The notes beneath the pieces are model-generated. The model saw only the letters and a list, made by a program, of their open reading frames with translations, did no database searches and had not been told where the DNA came from. This document shows, piece after piece, positions 45,312 through 54,713 of a stretch of DNA of 64,000 nucleotides (the stretch's first letter is position 1; each line of letters starts with the position of its first letter). The DNA is from Sphingomonadales bacterium. Its GTDB lineage: Bacteria > Pseudomonadota > Alphaproteobacteria > Sphingomonadales > Sphingomonadaceae. Where the stretch lies: NCBI GenBank assembly GCA_027486895.1, contig JAIXOE010000053.1, positions 1-64,000 of the forward strand, read 5' to 3'. The translations under genes and the position numbers were made by a program.

Positions 45312-45424
45312 TTCTATTTCGGCTCTCTGACAGCACCTAAACCTTTGCACATCGCCGAACCCGTTGGCGGTCAACGTAAAATCCAAGGCAGCCGGATTGG
45401 TTTCTGGCCGGAGTCATTTTTGTC

Positions 45425-46531
45425 ATGCAATTGCTGTCCCAGAATACACTGCACAATGGCTCGGATGCGATGCTCATCGCCAATTTCCCAGTACCCTCAA
45501 TTTACGCGCCTCCGCTCCGGCATTTCATTGATACGCAAGATTGTGCGCAATCGGAACTGCTCCATATTTTCGAACTGGTCCGTCTATTGAAAGATGCCGA
45601 TCAAGTCGGCGCGTGCCCAAAGCTTCTCGCCGGGGCATCACTCGGCATGATCTTTGAGGAGCCGTCCACCCGAACACGCATTTCGTTCGAAGTGGCGATG
45701 ACCAAGCTCGGCGGCCATGCGCTCTATCTGCGTCCCGGCGAAATTCATCTCGGTGCCCGCGAAAGCGTTGAAGACACTGCCAAAGTCATATCCAGTATGG
45801 TCGATGTTATCGAGGCGCGCACGCTGAAACATCAAACCGTTCTCGATCTTGCCAAATATTCCAGCGTGCCCGTGATCAATGGTTTGACCGACTACAATCA
45901 TCCGACTCAGGCCGTGTGCGATGTGTTCACGATGCTTGAGCATTGTAGGGCTGATAAGGCGATGGGCGATGTGCACGTCACCTTTGTGGGCGATGCGACT
46001 AATGTCTGTTCGTCGCTGATGATGATCTGCACTCAGATGGGAATGCACTTCACGCACGCTGCGCCAAAGCGTTATCAAGCGCCTGCCGCATGGCAAGCGA
46101 TCGCACAGGCCAATATCAAGAAGTATGGCGGATCATTGACGGTTACCGAAGATGTCAAAGATGCCGTCAAGGACGCCGACTTCATTTATACCGACTTATG
46201 GTGGTGGATGGGTCAGGAAGCCGAGATTCCCGACCGAACGGCGGCTTTCATGCCGAAATATCAGGTCAATGACGCCTTGCTAGATGCTGCGCCCGTTGGC
46301 GTCAAATTCATGCACTGCCTGCCAGCATCCCGCGGTGTGGAAGTAACCGACGCGGTCCTTGATGGTCCGCGCTCAATCGCATTCGATCAGGCAGAGAACC
46401 GGCTTCACACCGAAAAGGCGCTGCTTGTCCACTTCGTTACGCCACATCTCAAGCACCCGTCCCGCGACCTGCTGGCGTGGCACGCGGCCAAAGTCGCCGA
46501 CTTTGTTGACCGCGACGGAGACGATTCATGA
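45425..46531 (+). CDS. Putrescine-type carbamoyltransferase
   Basis: 368 residues, transcarbamylase fold. Carbamoyl-phosphate motif EEPSTRTRISFEVAM, then GLTDYNHPTQAVCDVFTMLEH, and HCLPASRG are intact. The ornithine-binding SMG loop is replaced: the protein reads YTDLWWWMGQEAE, so ornithine is unlikely to be the substrate. Neighbouring agmatine deiminase and carbamate kinase point to carbamoylputrescine phosphorolysis to putrescine and carbamoyl phosphate. It is slightly longer than usual (310-345) because of an N-terminal extension; ATG 45425 has only GGAG at 11 nt, and a later start such as the ATG at residue 17 is possible. First gene of a four-gene operon. Confidence 0.85.
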   Translation: MQLLSQNTLHNGSDAMLIANFPVPSIYAPPLRHFIDTQDCAQSELLHIFELVRLLKDADQVGACPKLLAGASLGMIFEEPSTRTRISFEVAMTKLGGHALYLRPGEIHLGARESVEDTAKVISSMVDVIEARTLKHQTVLDLAKYSSVPVINGLTDYNHPTQAVCDVFTMLEHCRADKAMGDVHVTFVGDATNVCSSLMMICTQMGMHFTHAAPKRYQAPAAWQAIAQANIKKYGGSLTVTEDVKDAVKDADFIYTDLWWWMGQEAEIPDRTAAFMPKYQVNDALLDAAPVGVKFMHCLPASRGVEVTDAVLDGPRSIAFDQAENRLHTEKALLVHFVTPHLKHPSRDLLAWHAAKVADFVDRDGDDS

Positions 46532-47955
46532 CCGTGGCGACTTCCGCCGTCCCGTTACCTGTCACGACGGACAAGAAACCCCGTTTCGTGAAGGTCTTGC
46601 GCGGTTTGGACATGACGCTGTTCACGGTCTGCGCTATTCTGGTGATCGACCAGCTCGCCGCATCGGCATCTATCGGCGTTCAGTCGATATTCTGGTGGGT
46701 GTTCACACTTGTCCTATTCTTCATTCCTTACGGTCTCATCACGTCCGAGCTGGGTAGCTCGCTGCCGCAGGAAGGCGGGATCTATGCATGGGTGCGCCGT
46801 GCCTTTGGCCCGCTTTGGGCCGGCCGGACAGCCTGGTTGTGGTGGGTCAACGTCGCCTTCTGGATGCCTTCGGTGTACATATTGTTCGCGGGTATATTGG
46901 CACAGCTGACCTTCCCCGAGATGAGCCTGCCGAGCAAGATGGTCATAGCGTTCGGCCTCATCTGGCTGACGGTCGGGGTCAACGTCATCACACTTGAGGT
47001 CAGCAAATGGGTGCCAAATATCGGCGCTATCTTCAAAGTCATCATCATGCTCGCCATCGGCATTGGCGGGATCGCTTATGCCATGCAATATGGCGTCGCC
47101 AATCCGTTTACGCTGAAAGCGATGGCGCCAAGCTGGGGTGTCAGTCTCGCCTTCCTGCCCGTCGTGCTATACAATTTTCTGGGCTTTGAACTCATGTCCG
47201 GCGCGGGCGAGGAGATGAAGAACCCCGCCCGAGACGTGCCAAGATCCATCCTCATTTCCGGACTGCTGATTTCATTCTTCTATATCTTCGCGACGCTCGG
47301 CATGCTGCTTGCGCTGCCAACGGCGGATATTGGCTTAATCGATGGATTGATCGATACGTTCCGCCGTCTTTTCGGAAGCTCGCAGGCTGGAGCAGCTATT
47401 GTAACGGTTCTTGCGAGCATGGCGCTTTATACACTCATCGCGAATATGGTCACCTGGACCATCGGCGCAAACCGTTCGGCTGCCGAAGCTGCCCAGAAAG
47501 GCGATTTGCCAGCCATCTTTGCCAAGATGCATCCCAAATTTAAAACACCGACAAGCTCAGCGGTTCTTGGTGGCTTGATCGGCACGGTTGTCCTAATCAT
47601 TTACGGGCTTTTGGCAAAGTCTGCCGAAGACCTGTTTTGGTCGACATTCGCCTTTTCATCAGTGGTGTTCCTGCTGCCCTATTTCCTGCTGTTCGCGTCG
47701 TTCCTGAAACTGCGCCGGACGGAGCCCGATCTGGTCCGCCCCTACAAGGTTCCCGGCGGCTATCCGGTTGCGGTTGTCCTCAGCCTCATCTGCATGGCGT
47801 TCATCGCCCAAGGGATCATCTTCCTGATCTACAAGCCCGGTGATTTCACGCCTGCTTATGCCTTTTCGATCCTCGGTGGCGTGCTGGTAACCATCGTCAT
47901 TGGCGAAATTCTCGTCCGCGCCTCGATCAGGCGCGCCCAACTTAAGAAAGTCTGA
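46528..47955 (+). CDS. APC-family transporter, probable agmatine/putrescine exchanger
   Basis: 475 residues, about 12 helices. It begins with the APC core [20 protein letters not shown], then [24 protein letters not shown] as the conserved loop, and [24 protein letters not shown] as the typical helix 6 broken region. The start overlaps the carbamoyltransferase stop (ATGA), and the agmatine deiminase gene follows at 4 bp. By position it should import agmatine and export putrescine, as AguD does in lactic acid bacteria; sequence alone shows only an amino acid/polyamine carrier. Confidence 0.85.
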   Translation: MTVATSAVPLPVTTDKKPRFVKVLRGLDMTLFTVCAILVIDQLAASASIGVQSIFWWVFTLVLFFIPYGLITSELGSSLPQEGGIYAWVRRAFGPLWAGRTAWLWWVNVAFWMPSVYILFAGILAQLTFPEMSLPSKMVIAFGLIWLTVGVNVITLEVSKWVPNIGAIFKVIIMLAIGIGGIAYAMQYGVANPFTLKAMAPSWGVSLAFLPVVLYNFLGFELMSGAGEEMKNPARDVPRSILISGLLISFFYIFATLGMLLALPTADIGLIDGLIDTFRRLFGSSQAGAAIVTVLASMALYTLIANMVTWTIGANRSAAEAAQKGDLPAIFAKMHPKFKTPTSSAVLGGLIGTVVLIIYGLLAKSAEDLFWSTFAFSSVVFLLPYFLLFASFLKLRRTEPDLVRPYKVPGGYPVAVVLSLICMAFIAQGIIFLIYKPGDFTPAYAFSILGGVLVTIVIGEILVRASIRRAQLKKV

Positions 47956-47959
47956 AACC

Positions 47960-49090
47960 ATGTCGCAGCTATTGACCACGACCCCGCGTACTGACGGATT
48001 CCGCATGCCTGCCGAATGGGAACCGCATACCGGGTGCTGGATGCTTTGGCCCGAACGGTCAGACAATTGGCGCGGCGGTGCCAAGCCGGCGCAACATGCG
48101 TTCGCCGCTGTTGCTGCAGCCATTGCGGCAACAGAGCCAGTCAGCGTCTGCGTGTCGCCGGCGCAATTTCTTGTCGCTCGCGCCCTGTTGCCCGATGCTG
48201 TCCGCCTTGTCGAAATGACCAGTAACGACAGCTGGATCCGCGATTGCGGCCCGACCTTTGTCATCAATGACCATGGCGAAATGCGCGGAATCGATTGGAA
48301 GTTTAACGCCTGGGGCGGGCTAGAGGATGGGCTGTATTTCCCCTGGGATCAGGATGATCTGGTGGGCGAAAAGGTGATCGAACTGGAACGGGCGGGACGC
48401 TATGCGCCGGATTTCATCCTTGAAGGGGGATCAATTGATGTCGATGGTGAAGGTACTGTAATCGTTACCGAACAGTGTCTCCTCAATCATGACCGCAATC
48501 CTGATATGAACCGGGAGCAGATTGAAGCCAATTTGCGCGACTATCTTGGCTGCGAAAAGGTGATCTGGCTCGAAAATGGCGTCTATCTTGACGAAACCAA
48601 AGGGCACACCGATAATTTCTGCCGGTTCGTGGCGCCAGGCGAAGTCATTCTGACTTGGACGGACGACGTCGATGATCCGCAATTTGAAATTTCTACCGCT
48701 GCGATGAAGCGGCTCGCGACCGCAACCGATGCACGCGGCCGTATGCTGAAGGTCCACAAGCTGCTCCAGCCGACGCCTATCCTGATTACGGCCGATGAAG
48801 CCGCTGGCGTCGATCATGTTGAAGGGACGTTACCACGCAGCGAGGGTGATCGCCTCGCGGCCTCTTACGTGAATTTCTATATCGGAAATGGTGTTGTTGT
48901 GATGCCCGCGTTCGACGACCCTATGGACGGCCCCGCACAACAATGCTTGGCGAAGCTGTTCCCATCGCGCCGGATCGTGGCGGTTCCGGGACGGGAAATC
49001 TTGCTGGGCGGCGGCAATGTGCATTGTATCACCCAGCAACAGCCAAAAGCCGCGTCTGCGCCCTCATCGGCCATGCGTTCTGCCGCCTGA
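47960..49090 (+). CDS. aguA: Agmatine deiminase
   Basis: 376 residues of the guanidine-group-modifying (PPAD) fold. The opening [20 protein letters not shown] is the family hallmark. Asp/Glu and His residues are in [12 protein letters not shown] and [10 protein letters not shown], and the catalytic cysteine lies in [15 protein letters not shown] near the C-terminus. It hydrolyses agmatine to N-carbamoylputrescine and ammonia. ATG 47960 lies 4 bp after the transporter stop; the longer frame overlaps that gene. In this operon its product feeds the carbamoyltransferase. Confidence 0.92.
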   Translation: MSQLLTTTPRTDGFRMPAEWEPHTGCWMLWPERSDNWRGGAKPAQHAFAAVAAAIAATEPVSVCVSPAQFLVARALLPDAVRLVEMTSNDSWIRDCGPTFVINDHGEMRGIDWKFNAWGGLEDGLYFPWDQDDLVGEKVIELERAGRYAPDFILEGGSIDVDGEGTVIVTEQCLLNHDRNPDMNREQIEANLRDYLGCEKVIWLENGVYLDETKGHTDNFCRFVAPGEVILTWTDDVDDPQFEISTAAMKRLATATDARGRMLKVHKLLQPTPILITADEAAGVDHVEGTLPRSEGDRLAASYVNFYIGNGVVVMPAFDDPMDGPAQQCLAKLFPSRRIVAVPGREILLGGGNVHCITQQQPKAASAPSSAMRSAA

Positions 49091-49093
49091 CCA

Positions 49094-50011
49094 GTGCGCA
49101 TCGTGATCGCGATAGGTGGCAACGCCCTACTGAAACGTGGTGAGCCACTTACTGCCGAAAATCAGGCGCGCAACATGGCCATGTCCGCCGTTGGCCTTGC
49201 GCAAATATGCAAGGGGCACCAAGTCGCGATCGTCCACGGCAATGGACCGCAGGTAGGCTTGCTGGCGCTCCAATCGTCAGCTTACAAAGCGACCAAATTA
49301 TACCCGCTGGATGTCCTTGGCGCTGAATCGCAGGGGATGATCGGCTATGTCATCGCTCAAGCAATGCGCGCGGAGATTCCGGCACGCGAAATCGTCTCGA
49401 TCGTCACCCGCACAATCGTTGATGGCCATGACCCGGCGTTTGACCGCCCGACAAAGCCGATCGGGCCGATTTACACTGCCGCTGAAGTGGCAGAATTGTC
49501 GCTCACGTGCGACTGGGCTTTTGCTGCCGACGGCAATCATATGCGGCGAGTCGTTCCGTCGCCCGAACCAGCGGAAATCGTTGAGCTGGCAGCTATCGAA
49601 CGCCTCATGGCTGCCGATGTTCTGACGATCTGCGCAGGCGGAGGCGGCATTCCCGTGGTTCAGGTCGAGCCCACAGGCCATAAAGGAAAATTGGTAGGCG
49701 TCGAAGCGGTCATCGACAAGGATCTTGGCGCCGCGCTGCTGGCGACCAGACTGGCAGCAGACCGGCTGATCATTCTTACAGATGTCGACGGCGTTTTTGC
49801 TGACTGGGGTGGTCCAGCTCAGAACCTGCTCGGCAAGGTGAGCGTCGCTGAATTGAGGGCTTTGTCGTTCGCTGAAGGATCGATGGCACCAAAAGTCGAA
49901 GCAGCCTGCCGCTTTGCCACCGAAACTGGCAACCCCGTCGCGATCGGTAATTTACAGACAGCCGCAGCCGTTATGGCCGGCAGCGCAGGAACGCAGATTG
50001 GCCTGACATAA
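49094..50011 (+). CDS. arcC: Carbamate kinase
   Basis: 305 residues, amino acid kinase fold: RIVIAIGGNALLKRGEPLTA at the start, HGNGPQVGLLALQSSAYK, CAGGGGIPVV, and EAVIDKDLGAALLATRLAAD for ATP binding. It makes ATP from carbamoyl phosphate and ADP. The start is GTG 49094, 3 bp after the deiminase stop. It completes the agmatine deiminase pathway, giving one ATP per agmatine. arcC is also used in arginine deiminase operons, but no arginine deiminase is present here. Confidence 0.92.
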   Translation: MRIVIAIGGNALLKRGEPLTAENQARNMAMSAVGLAQICKGHQVAIVHGNGPQVGLLALQSSAYKATKLYPLDVLGAESQGMIGYVIAQAMRAEIPAREIVSIVTRTIVDGHDPAFDRPTKPIGPIYTAAEVAELSLTCDWAFAADGNHMRRVVPSPEPAEIVELAAIERLMAADVLTICAGGGGIPVVQVEPTGHKGKLVGVEAVIDKDLGAALLATRLAADRLIILTDVDGVFADWGGPAQNLLGKVSVAELRALSFAEGSMAPKVEAACRFATETGNPVAIGNLQTAAAVMAGSAGTQIGLT

Positions 50012-50051
50012 TCGGTTGTTGTTGTCTCATTGCCTTAGCAATATCACCTTG

Positions 50052-50612
50052 TCAGTTCGGGGTTACTGCGACCATCACTTCGTTGCGACGAAGAATCCAT
50101 GGTGTCCAGGGCGGATTGTAGCGCGCCACTGATGATGGGCCGACTGGCGACATGCCTCGCGCTTTGATAATGTCGAGAAGCTTGGTTTTCATCTCGGCTA
50201 CCTTCGTTTCGCCAGCCAAGCCCGAAAAGCGCAGCACTGCAAATCGCGCAGGCGGCAGACGCCTAATCGTCACGGCCTTGTTATTTGGTTCAGGCAGATC
50301 GGCAAGCGCAAATTTGGCAGGCATACTAAAACGGATTAGCCAGTCTTTTTTGCCCTCGATCTGTGTCACCGGAGCGGTCATGGCAAGCTTTTCGCCCTTG
50401 GCGATATTGGTAACCGGAGCCGTCATTGCGATCTTGCTGCGCTTGGCATTGCCGCCGAAGATATAGCCCGCAAGCAGTCCAAAGCCTTCGCGCGCTGCTT
50501 GTTGCTGGTCCCCGGTAACGGTAACTTCAGCCACTATGGACGTGGCATAATCTCTGACCTCGAAGGCGCCATCCTTCAGGACAAGGTCAAACTTTGGCTC
50601 TTCAATCGCCAT
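50052..50612 (-). CDS. SOUL-type haem-binding protein
   Basis: 186 residues without signal peptide. SOUL features: EEPKFDLVLKDGAFEVRDYA at the N-terminus, FGLLAGYIFGGNAKRSKIAM, the repeated KIAMTAPVTNI/KLAMTAPVTQI pair, and PPWTPWILRRNEVMV at the C-terminus. The SOUL/HEBP family binds haem or other tetrapyrroles in the cytoplasm. It converges on the carbamate kinase gene. An exact island motif lies 70 nt upstream. Confidence 0.88.
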   Translation of the reverse strand: MAIEEPKFDLVLKDGAFEVRDYATSIVAEVTVTGDQQQAAREGFGLLAGYIFGGNAKRSKIAMTAPVTNIAKGEKLAMTAPVTQIEGKKDWLIRFSMPAKFALADLPEPNNKAVTIRRLPPARFAVLRFSGLAGETKVAEMKTKLLDIIKARGMSPVGPSSVARYNPPWTPWILRRNEVMVAVTPN

Positions 50613-50682
50613 GGAGCGGGCCCTTTCTAGGCAATGCTATAGACTGGATAACTATGCCGCCCATCTCAAGCGAAATGCAGGT

Positions 50683-50696
50683 TCGGAATCTACGCA
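50683..50696 (-). promoter_or_regulatory. Island motif, site 6 (TGCGTAGATTCCGA, minus strand)
   Basis: 70 nt before the SOUL ATG, oriented with it. CATAGT begins 26 nt after the motif and gives a good -10. Identical to the site at 36870-36883. Confidence 0.65.
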
Positions 50697-50762
50697 ACAA
50701 GCACAAAAACGGAGAGTTTCACTCAATATCGATCTCATTTTCATCCGAGACTTCCTGATAGA

Positions 50763-50776
50763 TGGGTAGTTTCCGA
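50763..50776 (+). promoter_or_regulatory. Island motif, site 7 (TGGGTAGTTTCCGA)
   Basis: 160 nt before the chosen ATPase ATG, oriented with it; TACAGC begins 26 nt after the motif. Identical to sites at 29754 and 45298. Confidence 0.6.
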
Positions 50777-50936
50777 GTCTGAACATGAACGCTCTTGTCC
50801 GCTACAGCGACAATGGGGCGAATTGCCACCGGCGCGCGCAATTTCATCGAGACGGACCTCATATGCTGACCCCATTGCTCATTTCTACGCACTCAGGCGT
50901 CCTGGCCAGCGGGAATATTGCGAGCGCAGTTCCATC

Positions 50937-53486
50937 ATGACGACGGCAAGGCAAGGCTTGTCCTCCATACAAGCGTCTAGCCGCTTGGCCCTTGACGGAC
51001 CAAACGAACTGCCACGAACCGGGCAGCGCTCCATTCTGCGCATTATGCTTGATGTTTTACGCGAACCTATGCTGGTGCTGTTGCTGGCGGGTGGAATTAC
51101 CTATTTGTTTCTGGGCAGTCTGGGAGAGGCCCTGATACTGATTGGGTTTGCCACTTTTTCAATTGTGGTTACCGTCGTTCAGGAAGCCCGCACCGAGGGT
51201 GTGCTGGACGCCCTGCGCGACCTGTCGGCACCGCGGGCACTCGTCATCCGCGACAGTGCGCGCGTTCGGATCGCCGGGCGCGAGGTTGTCGTTGGCGATT
51301 TTCTTGTTGTTGAACCTGGCGATCGCATCGCCGCCGATGCTGTGTTGATCGACGCCAGCGATCTACAGACCGATGAATCACTGCTAACAGGGGAGTCGCT
51401 GCCAGTAAGCAAGGTTGCGGATACCACCAACGATCCGAAAACAGTTCATCGGCCTGGTGGTGACGGGCAGGCCTATCTTTACTCTGGCTCGCTAGTGGTG
51501 CGCGGAAGCGGTTTGGCGCGCGTATTGGCGACCGGGCTAAGCAGCGAAATTGGTCGGATCGGTCAATCGCTTGCCACACTTGAAACCGAAGCGCCGCGCC
51601 TGCGTCAGGAGACTATGCGGATTGTCAAATGGTGCGCTATCGGCGGCGGGGCGATTGCATTGCTGGTCGTCTTACTCTTTGGCCTGCTCCGCGGCGGCTG
51701 GATCGAGGCCATTCTCGCTGGAATCGCAATTGGGATGGCCATGCTTCCCGAAGAGTTCCCGGTCGTGCTCACGGTGTTTCTCGCAATGGGTGCATGGAGG
51801 ATCGGTAAGGCAGGTGTGCTGACGCGACGGGCATCAGCCATCGAGACGCTGGGATCTGCGACCGTTCTGTGCACTGACAAGACCGGGACGCTGACGGAAA
51901 ACCGGATGACCGTAGCTGAAATGTGGCTGCCAACGGGTCAGAAGGCGACGATTGCCGCATCTGCGCCTTTCCAACATTTGCTTCAGGCAGCAGTGCTGGC
52001 GAGTGCTGCTGAACCTGTCGACCCGATGGAGGTCGCTCTTGTCGAAGCGCAAACGGCTTTCGGCATTTCGCCGAACCAGGGCCTGACGATAGTTCACTCC
52101 TATGCGCTGCGCCCGGACATGCTGGCTATGTCGAACATTTGGCAAGGCCATGATGGCCTGACGATGGCCGTCAAGGGTGCACCGGAAGCAATCGCAGAAT
52201 TATGTCAGCTTGCAGCGGACGCGCGCACTGCGATGATGGCAGCGGTGGAGGCGATGGCGGCAAAAGGGATACGTGTGCTCGCGGTGGCAACTGCAACACC
52301 GAAGGACCGCGACTGGGCGCAGTCGCAGGCCGATTATCAATTCCTTTTGACCGGCCTCACCGGCCTTGCTGACCCTCTTCGCCCGACGGTCAAAGAAGCG
52401 GTCGCCCAGTGCCGTAGTGCAGGAATCCGGGTCGTCATGATTACGGGCGATCACGCAGCCACGGCGCGTTCGATAGCAGCGCAGGCAGGTATCGCGGTGG
52501 GCGATGTAATCACTGGAGATGATCTTTCGCTGTTGGATGACGCACATCTGGCGGATCGATTGAAAAGCGTTACGGTTTTTGCTCGGATCATGCCCGAGCA
52601 GAAACTGCGCATCGTTGAGGCATTTAAGGCTGCTGGTGAAATCGTTGCCATGACCGGTGACGGCGTCAACGATGCCCCGTCATTGAAAGCGGCGCATATC
52701 GGCATTGCGATGGGGAAGCGCGGCACTGACGTAGCGCGTGAAGCTTCAGCGATTGTTCTCATCGACGACGACTTCGGCTCTATTGTTCAGTCCATCCGGC
52801 TTGGCAGACGCATTTATGATAACATCCGCAAGGCAATGGCGTTCATTTTTGCGGTGCATGTGCCGATTGCCGGACTGGCGCTGTTGCCGTTGCTGTTTGG
52901 AATGCCCATCCTGTTCGGGCCAATCCATATTGCTTTGCTCGAAATGATTATCGATCCCGTGTGCGCGCTGGTTTTCGAGGCGGAGCAGGATGAAACAAAT
53001 ATCATGGAGCGCCCGCCGCGCAATCCGGACGAGCCGCTGTTCTCGCTCTTCATGGTCACGTGGAGCATCTTTCAGGGTGTGGCTGCCTTCGCCATCCTGG
53101 CGGTGGTGTATGTTATCGAGAGCCGCAGCGGCATGCCCGCGACAGAACTTCGCGCTCTGATTTTTTTCGCATTGATTGTCGAAATTCTCGCTCTGATCCT
53201 TGTAAACCGTTCGTCTGCTGCCGCGATCGGCGAAGCGCTGAACCGGCACAATTTGGCATTACGCTATGTCGTTGCCGCCATTGTTGCGATTACAGCCGTA
53301 ATATTGATTTGGCCCCGTGCGCGGGAACTGCTGCAATTCGGGTCGATTGCGTGGAATGATATGGCGCTGGCATTTGGTAGTGGCGTGGCCCTGCTTGTTT
53401 TGCTTGAGGCGTGCAAACCACTTATGCATCGGGGGTTTGCAAGCCACAAAGTGCCGCTGAGCACCGCGCACCCTATGTCGACATGA
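50937..53486 (+). CDS. P-type cation-transporting ATPase (P2-like)
   Basis: 849 residues. Order: N-terminal cation ATPase region (SRLALDGPNELP), actuator with LLTGESLPVSK, M4, phosphorylation loop with CTDKTGTLTENRMT, nucleotide and hinge region MITGDHAATARSIA and MTGDGVNDAPSLKAAHIGIAM, and six C-terminal helices. The M4 ion motif reads PEEFP rather than the PEGLP of calcium pumps, so the ion is uncertain. ATG 50937 starts the family-like part; SD is weak. The stop overlaps the next gene (ATGA). Inner-membrane pump for a cation, perhaps calcium or protons. Confidence 0.88.
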   Translation: MTTARQGLSSIQASSRLALDGPNELPRTGQRSILRIMLDVLREPMLVLLLAGGITYLFLGSLGEALILIGFATFSIVVTVVQEARTEGVLDALRDLSAPRALVIRDSARVRIAGREVVVGDFLVVEPGDRIAADAVLIDASDLQTDESLLTGESLPVSKVADTTNDPKTVHRPGGDGQAYLYSGSLVVRGSGLARVLATGLSSEIGRIGQSLATLETEAPRLRQETMRIVKWCAIGGGAIALLVVLLFGLLRGGWIEAILAGIAIGMAMLPEEFPVVLTVFLAMGAWRIGKAGVLTRRASAIETLGSATVLCTDKTGTLTENRMTVAEMWLPTGQKATIAASAPFQHLLQAAVLASAAEPVDPMEVALVEAQTAFGISPNQGLTIVHSYALRPDMLAMSNIWQGHDGLTMAVKGAPEAIAELCQLAADARTAMMAAVEAMAAKGIRVLAVATATPKDRDWAQSQADYQFLLTGLTGLADPLRPTVKEAVAQCRSAGIRVVMITGDHAATARSIAAQAGIAVGDVITGDDLSLLDDAHLADRLKSVTVFARIMPEQKLRIVEAFKAAGEIVAMTGDGVNDAPSLKAAHIGIAMGKRGTDVAREASAIVLIDDDFGSIVQSIRLGRRIYDNIRKAMAFIFAVHVPIAGLALLPLLFGMPILFGPIHIALLEMIIDPVCALVFEAEQDETNIMERPPRNPDEPLFSLFMVTWSIFQGVAAFAILAVVYVIESRSGMPATELRALIFFALIVEILALILVNRSSAAAIGEALNRHNLALRYVVAAIVAITAVILIWPRARELLQFGSIAWNDMALAFGSGVALLVLLEACKPLMHRGFASHKVPLSTAHPMST

Positions 53487-54571
53487 CCACGAGACGAAGC
53501 ACTCGGATGACTGCCGAAGATGGCTTCCTACTTTTGCTCATCACTATCACGACGCTCGCCTTTGTCTGGCTGATCGGTCCTTATATCGGAGCGATTTTGT
53601 GGAGTGTAATCGCAGCCATATTGTTTGCGCCTTTCAACACGCACCTGATGAAGGCAATGCCCAAACGCCGCAATCTCTCGGCGCTTGTGACGTTGAGCGT
53701 CATCGTTGCTGTCGGTGTTATCCCTGCAATGCTGTTAGCTGCAGCATTGCTCGACCAGACAACCTCCACTTATGATCGCATACAGTCAGGCGAGATTAAC
53801 GTCAGCCGGGCTTTTCTTGAGGCCGAGCGCCATTTGCCTGACGCGGTTCGGAATTGGCTGGCCGAACTTGGCTTATCCGATTTCTCCACCCTGCAAACGA
53901 AGATCCGTCAGGGTGTAAGCAGCAGCATCAGAGCGCTCATAAGCGGTGCATTTGATGTCGGCCAGAGTGCGCTCGGCTTTTTTCTCTCGCTTGGTGTGAT
54001 GCTCTATCTTTCCTTCTTCTTGCTCCGGGATGGAACAGCGCTTGTCACAACGATTGAGCGTTGCCTGCCACTTCCGGTTGAACAGCGCCGTCTTATCGTC
54101 GCCCGGTTCGTCGTGGTCATTCGCGCGACGATCAAAGGCAGTGTAATTGTCGCCATATTGCAAGGGATAATCGGCGGACTTGTCTTCTGGATGCTGGGGA
54201 TCGGCGGTGCGCTTCTGTGGGGCGTCGGTATGGGGATATTTTCCTTATTTCCAGCCATTGGAACCGGTCTGATCTGGGTGCCCGTGACCATTTTTCTGCT
54301 AGCAACGGGTCACATCTGGCAAGGCTTTGCGTTATTTTTATGCGGGTTTTTCATTATCAGCAGCGTAGACAATATTGTGCGGCCAATCCTCGTTGGGCAC
54401 GATGCGCGCATGCCTGATTATGTCGTGCTGATTACAACTTTGGGTGGATTTGAACTGATGGGCTTCAATGGTTTTGTCATCGGTCCAGTCATCGCCGCGC
54501 TTTGCATGGCGGTTTGGGAAATCTTTGCAGATGCGCGAATGCGTAAGCGGGATGTGACCGCCGGCCGATAA
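53483..54571 (+). CDS. AI-2E family transporter (PerM/YdiK-like)
   Basis: 362 residues with seven to eight helices: paired N-terminal helices (FLLLLITITTLAFVWLIGPY; ALVTLSVIVAVGVIPAML), a soluble helical linker (ERHLPDAVRNWLAELGLSD), and the C-terminal block GIIGGLVFWMLGIGGALLWG and SLFPAIGTGLIWVPV, which carry the family signature. ATG 53483 overlaps the ATPase stop, so the longer frame is discarded. Members export AI-2 or act as sodium/proton antiporters; coupling to a cation pump slightly favours an ion function. Confidence 0.87.
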   Translation: MTTRRSTRMTAEDGFLLLLITITTLAFVWLIGPYIGAILWSVIAAILFAPFNTHLMKAMPKRRNLSALVTLSVIVAVGVIPAMLLAAALLDQTTSTYDRIQSGEINVSRAFLEAERHLPDAVRNWLAELGLSDFSTLQTKIRQGVSSSIRALISGAFDVGQSALGFFLSLGVMLYLSFFLLRDGTALVTTIERCLPLPVEQRRLIVARFVVVIRATIKGSVIVAILQGIIGGLVFWMLGIGGALLWGVGMGIFSLFPAIGTGLIWVPVTIFLLATGHIWQGFALFLCGFFIISSVDNIVRPILVGHDARMPDYVVLITTLGGFELMGFNGFVIGPVIAALCMAVWEIFADARMRKRDVTAGR

Positions 54572-54713
54572 ACTCTGCAACAATATGCGCGGCCCGCCAT
54601 CGCTTGCTTATGCCGGCCCTCCCGAATTTCGTCATTCGGCGTAAATTCAGCGGACCCAAAAATTGACGCTCTTCGGTGTTTAGCCTTTGAATAGCAGCAA
54701 TATTCGCTTTTGT

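Larger units (their letters stand above)
50613..50936. other. Divergent control region between SOUL and P-type ATPase genes
   Basis: About 320 bp holding two island motifs, one per direction, at 50683-50696 and 50763-50776. The frame is open in phase with the ATPase from TTG 50823, but that part has no family-like residues and lies just where transcription would begin, so it is treated as leader. Confidence 0.55.

Noticed and set aside
29754-50776. Reading the island motif as an EcfG general stress promoter
   Set aside because: EcfG promoters have GGAAC and CGTT boxes 16-17 nt apart; the sites here lack that pair and instead share one 14-bp block followed by sigma-70-like hexamers.
50823-50936. 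N-terminal extension of the P-type ATPase from TTG 50823
   Set aside because: The 38 added residues have no family resemblance, and the predicted promoter would start transcription almost at that codon.
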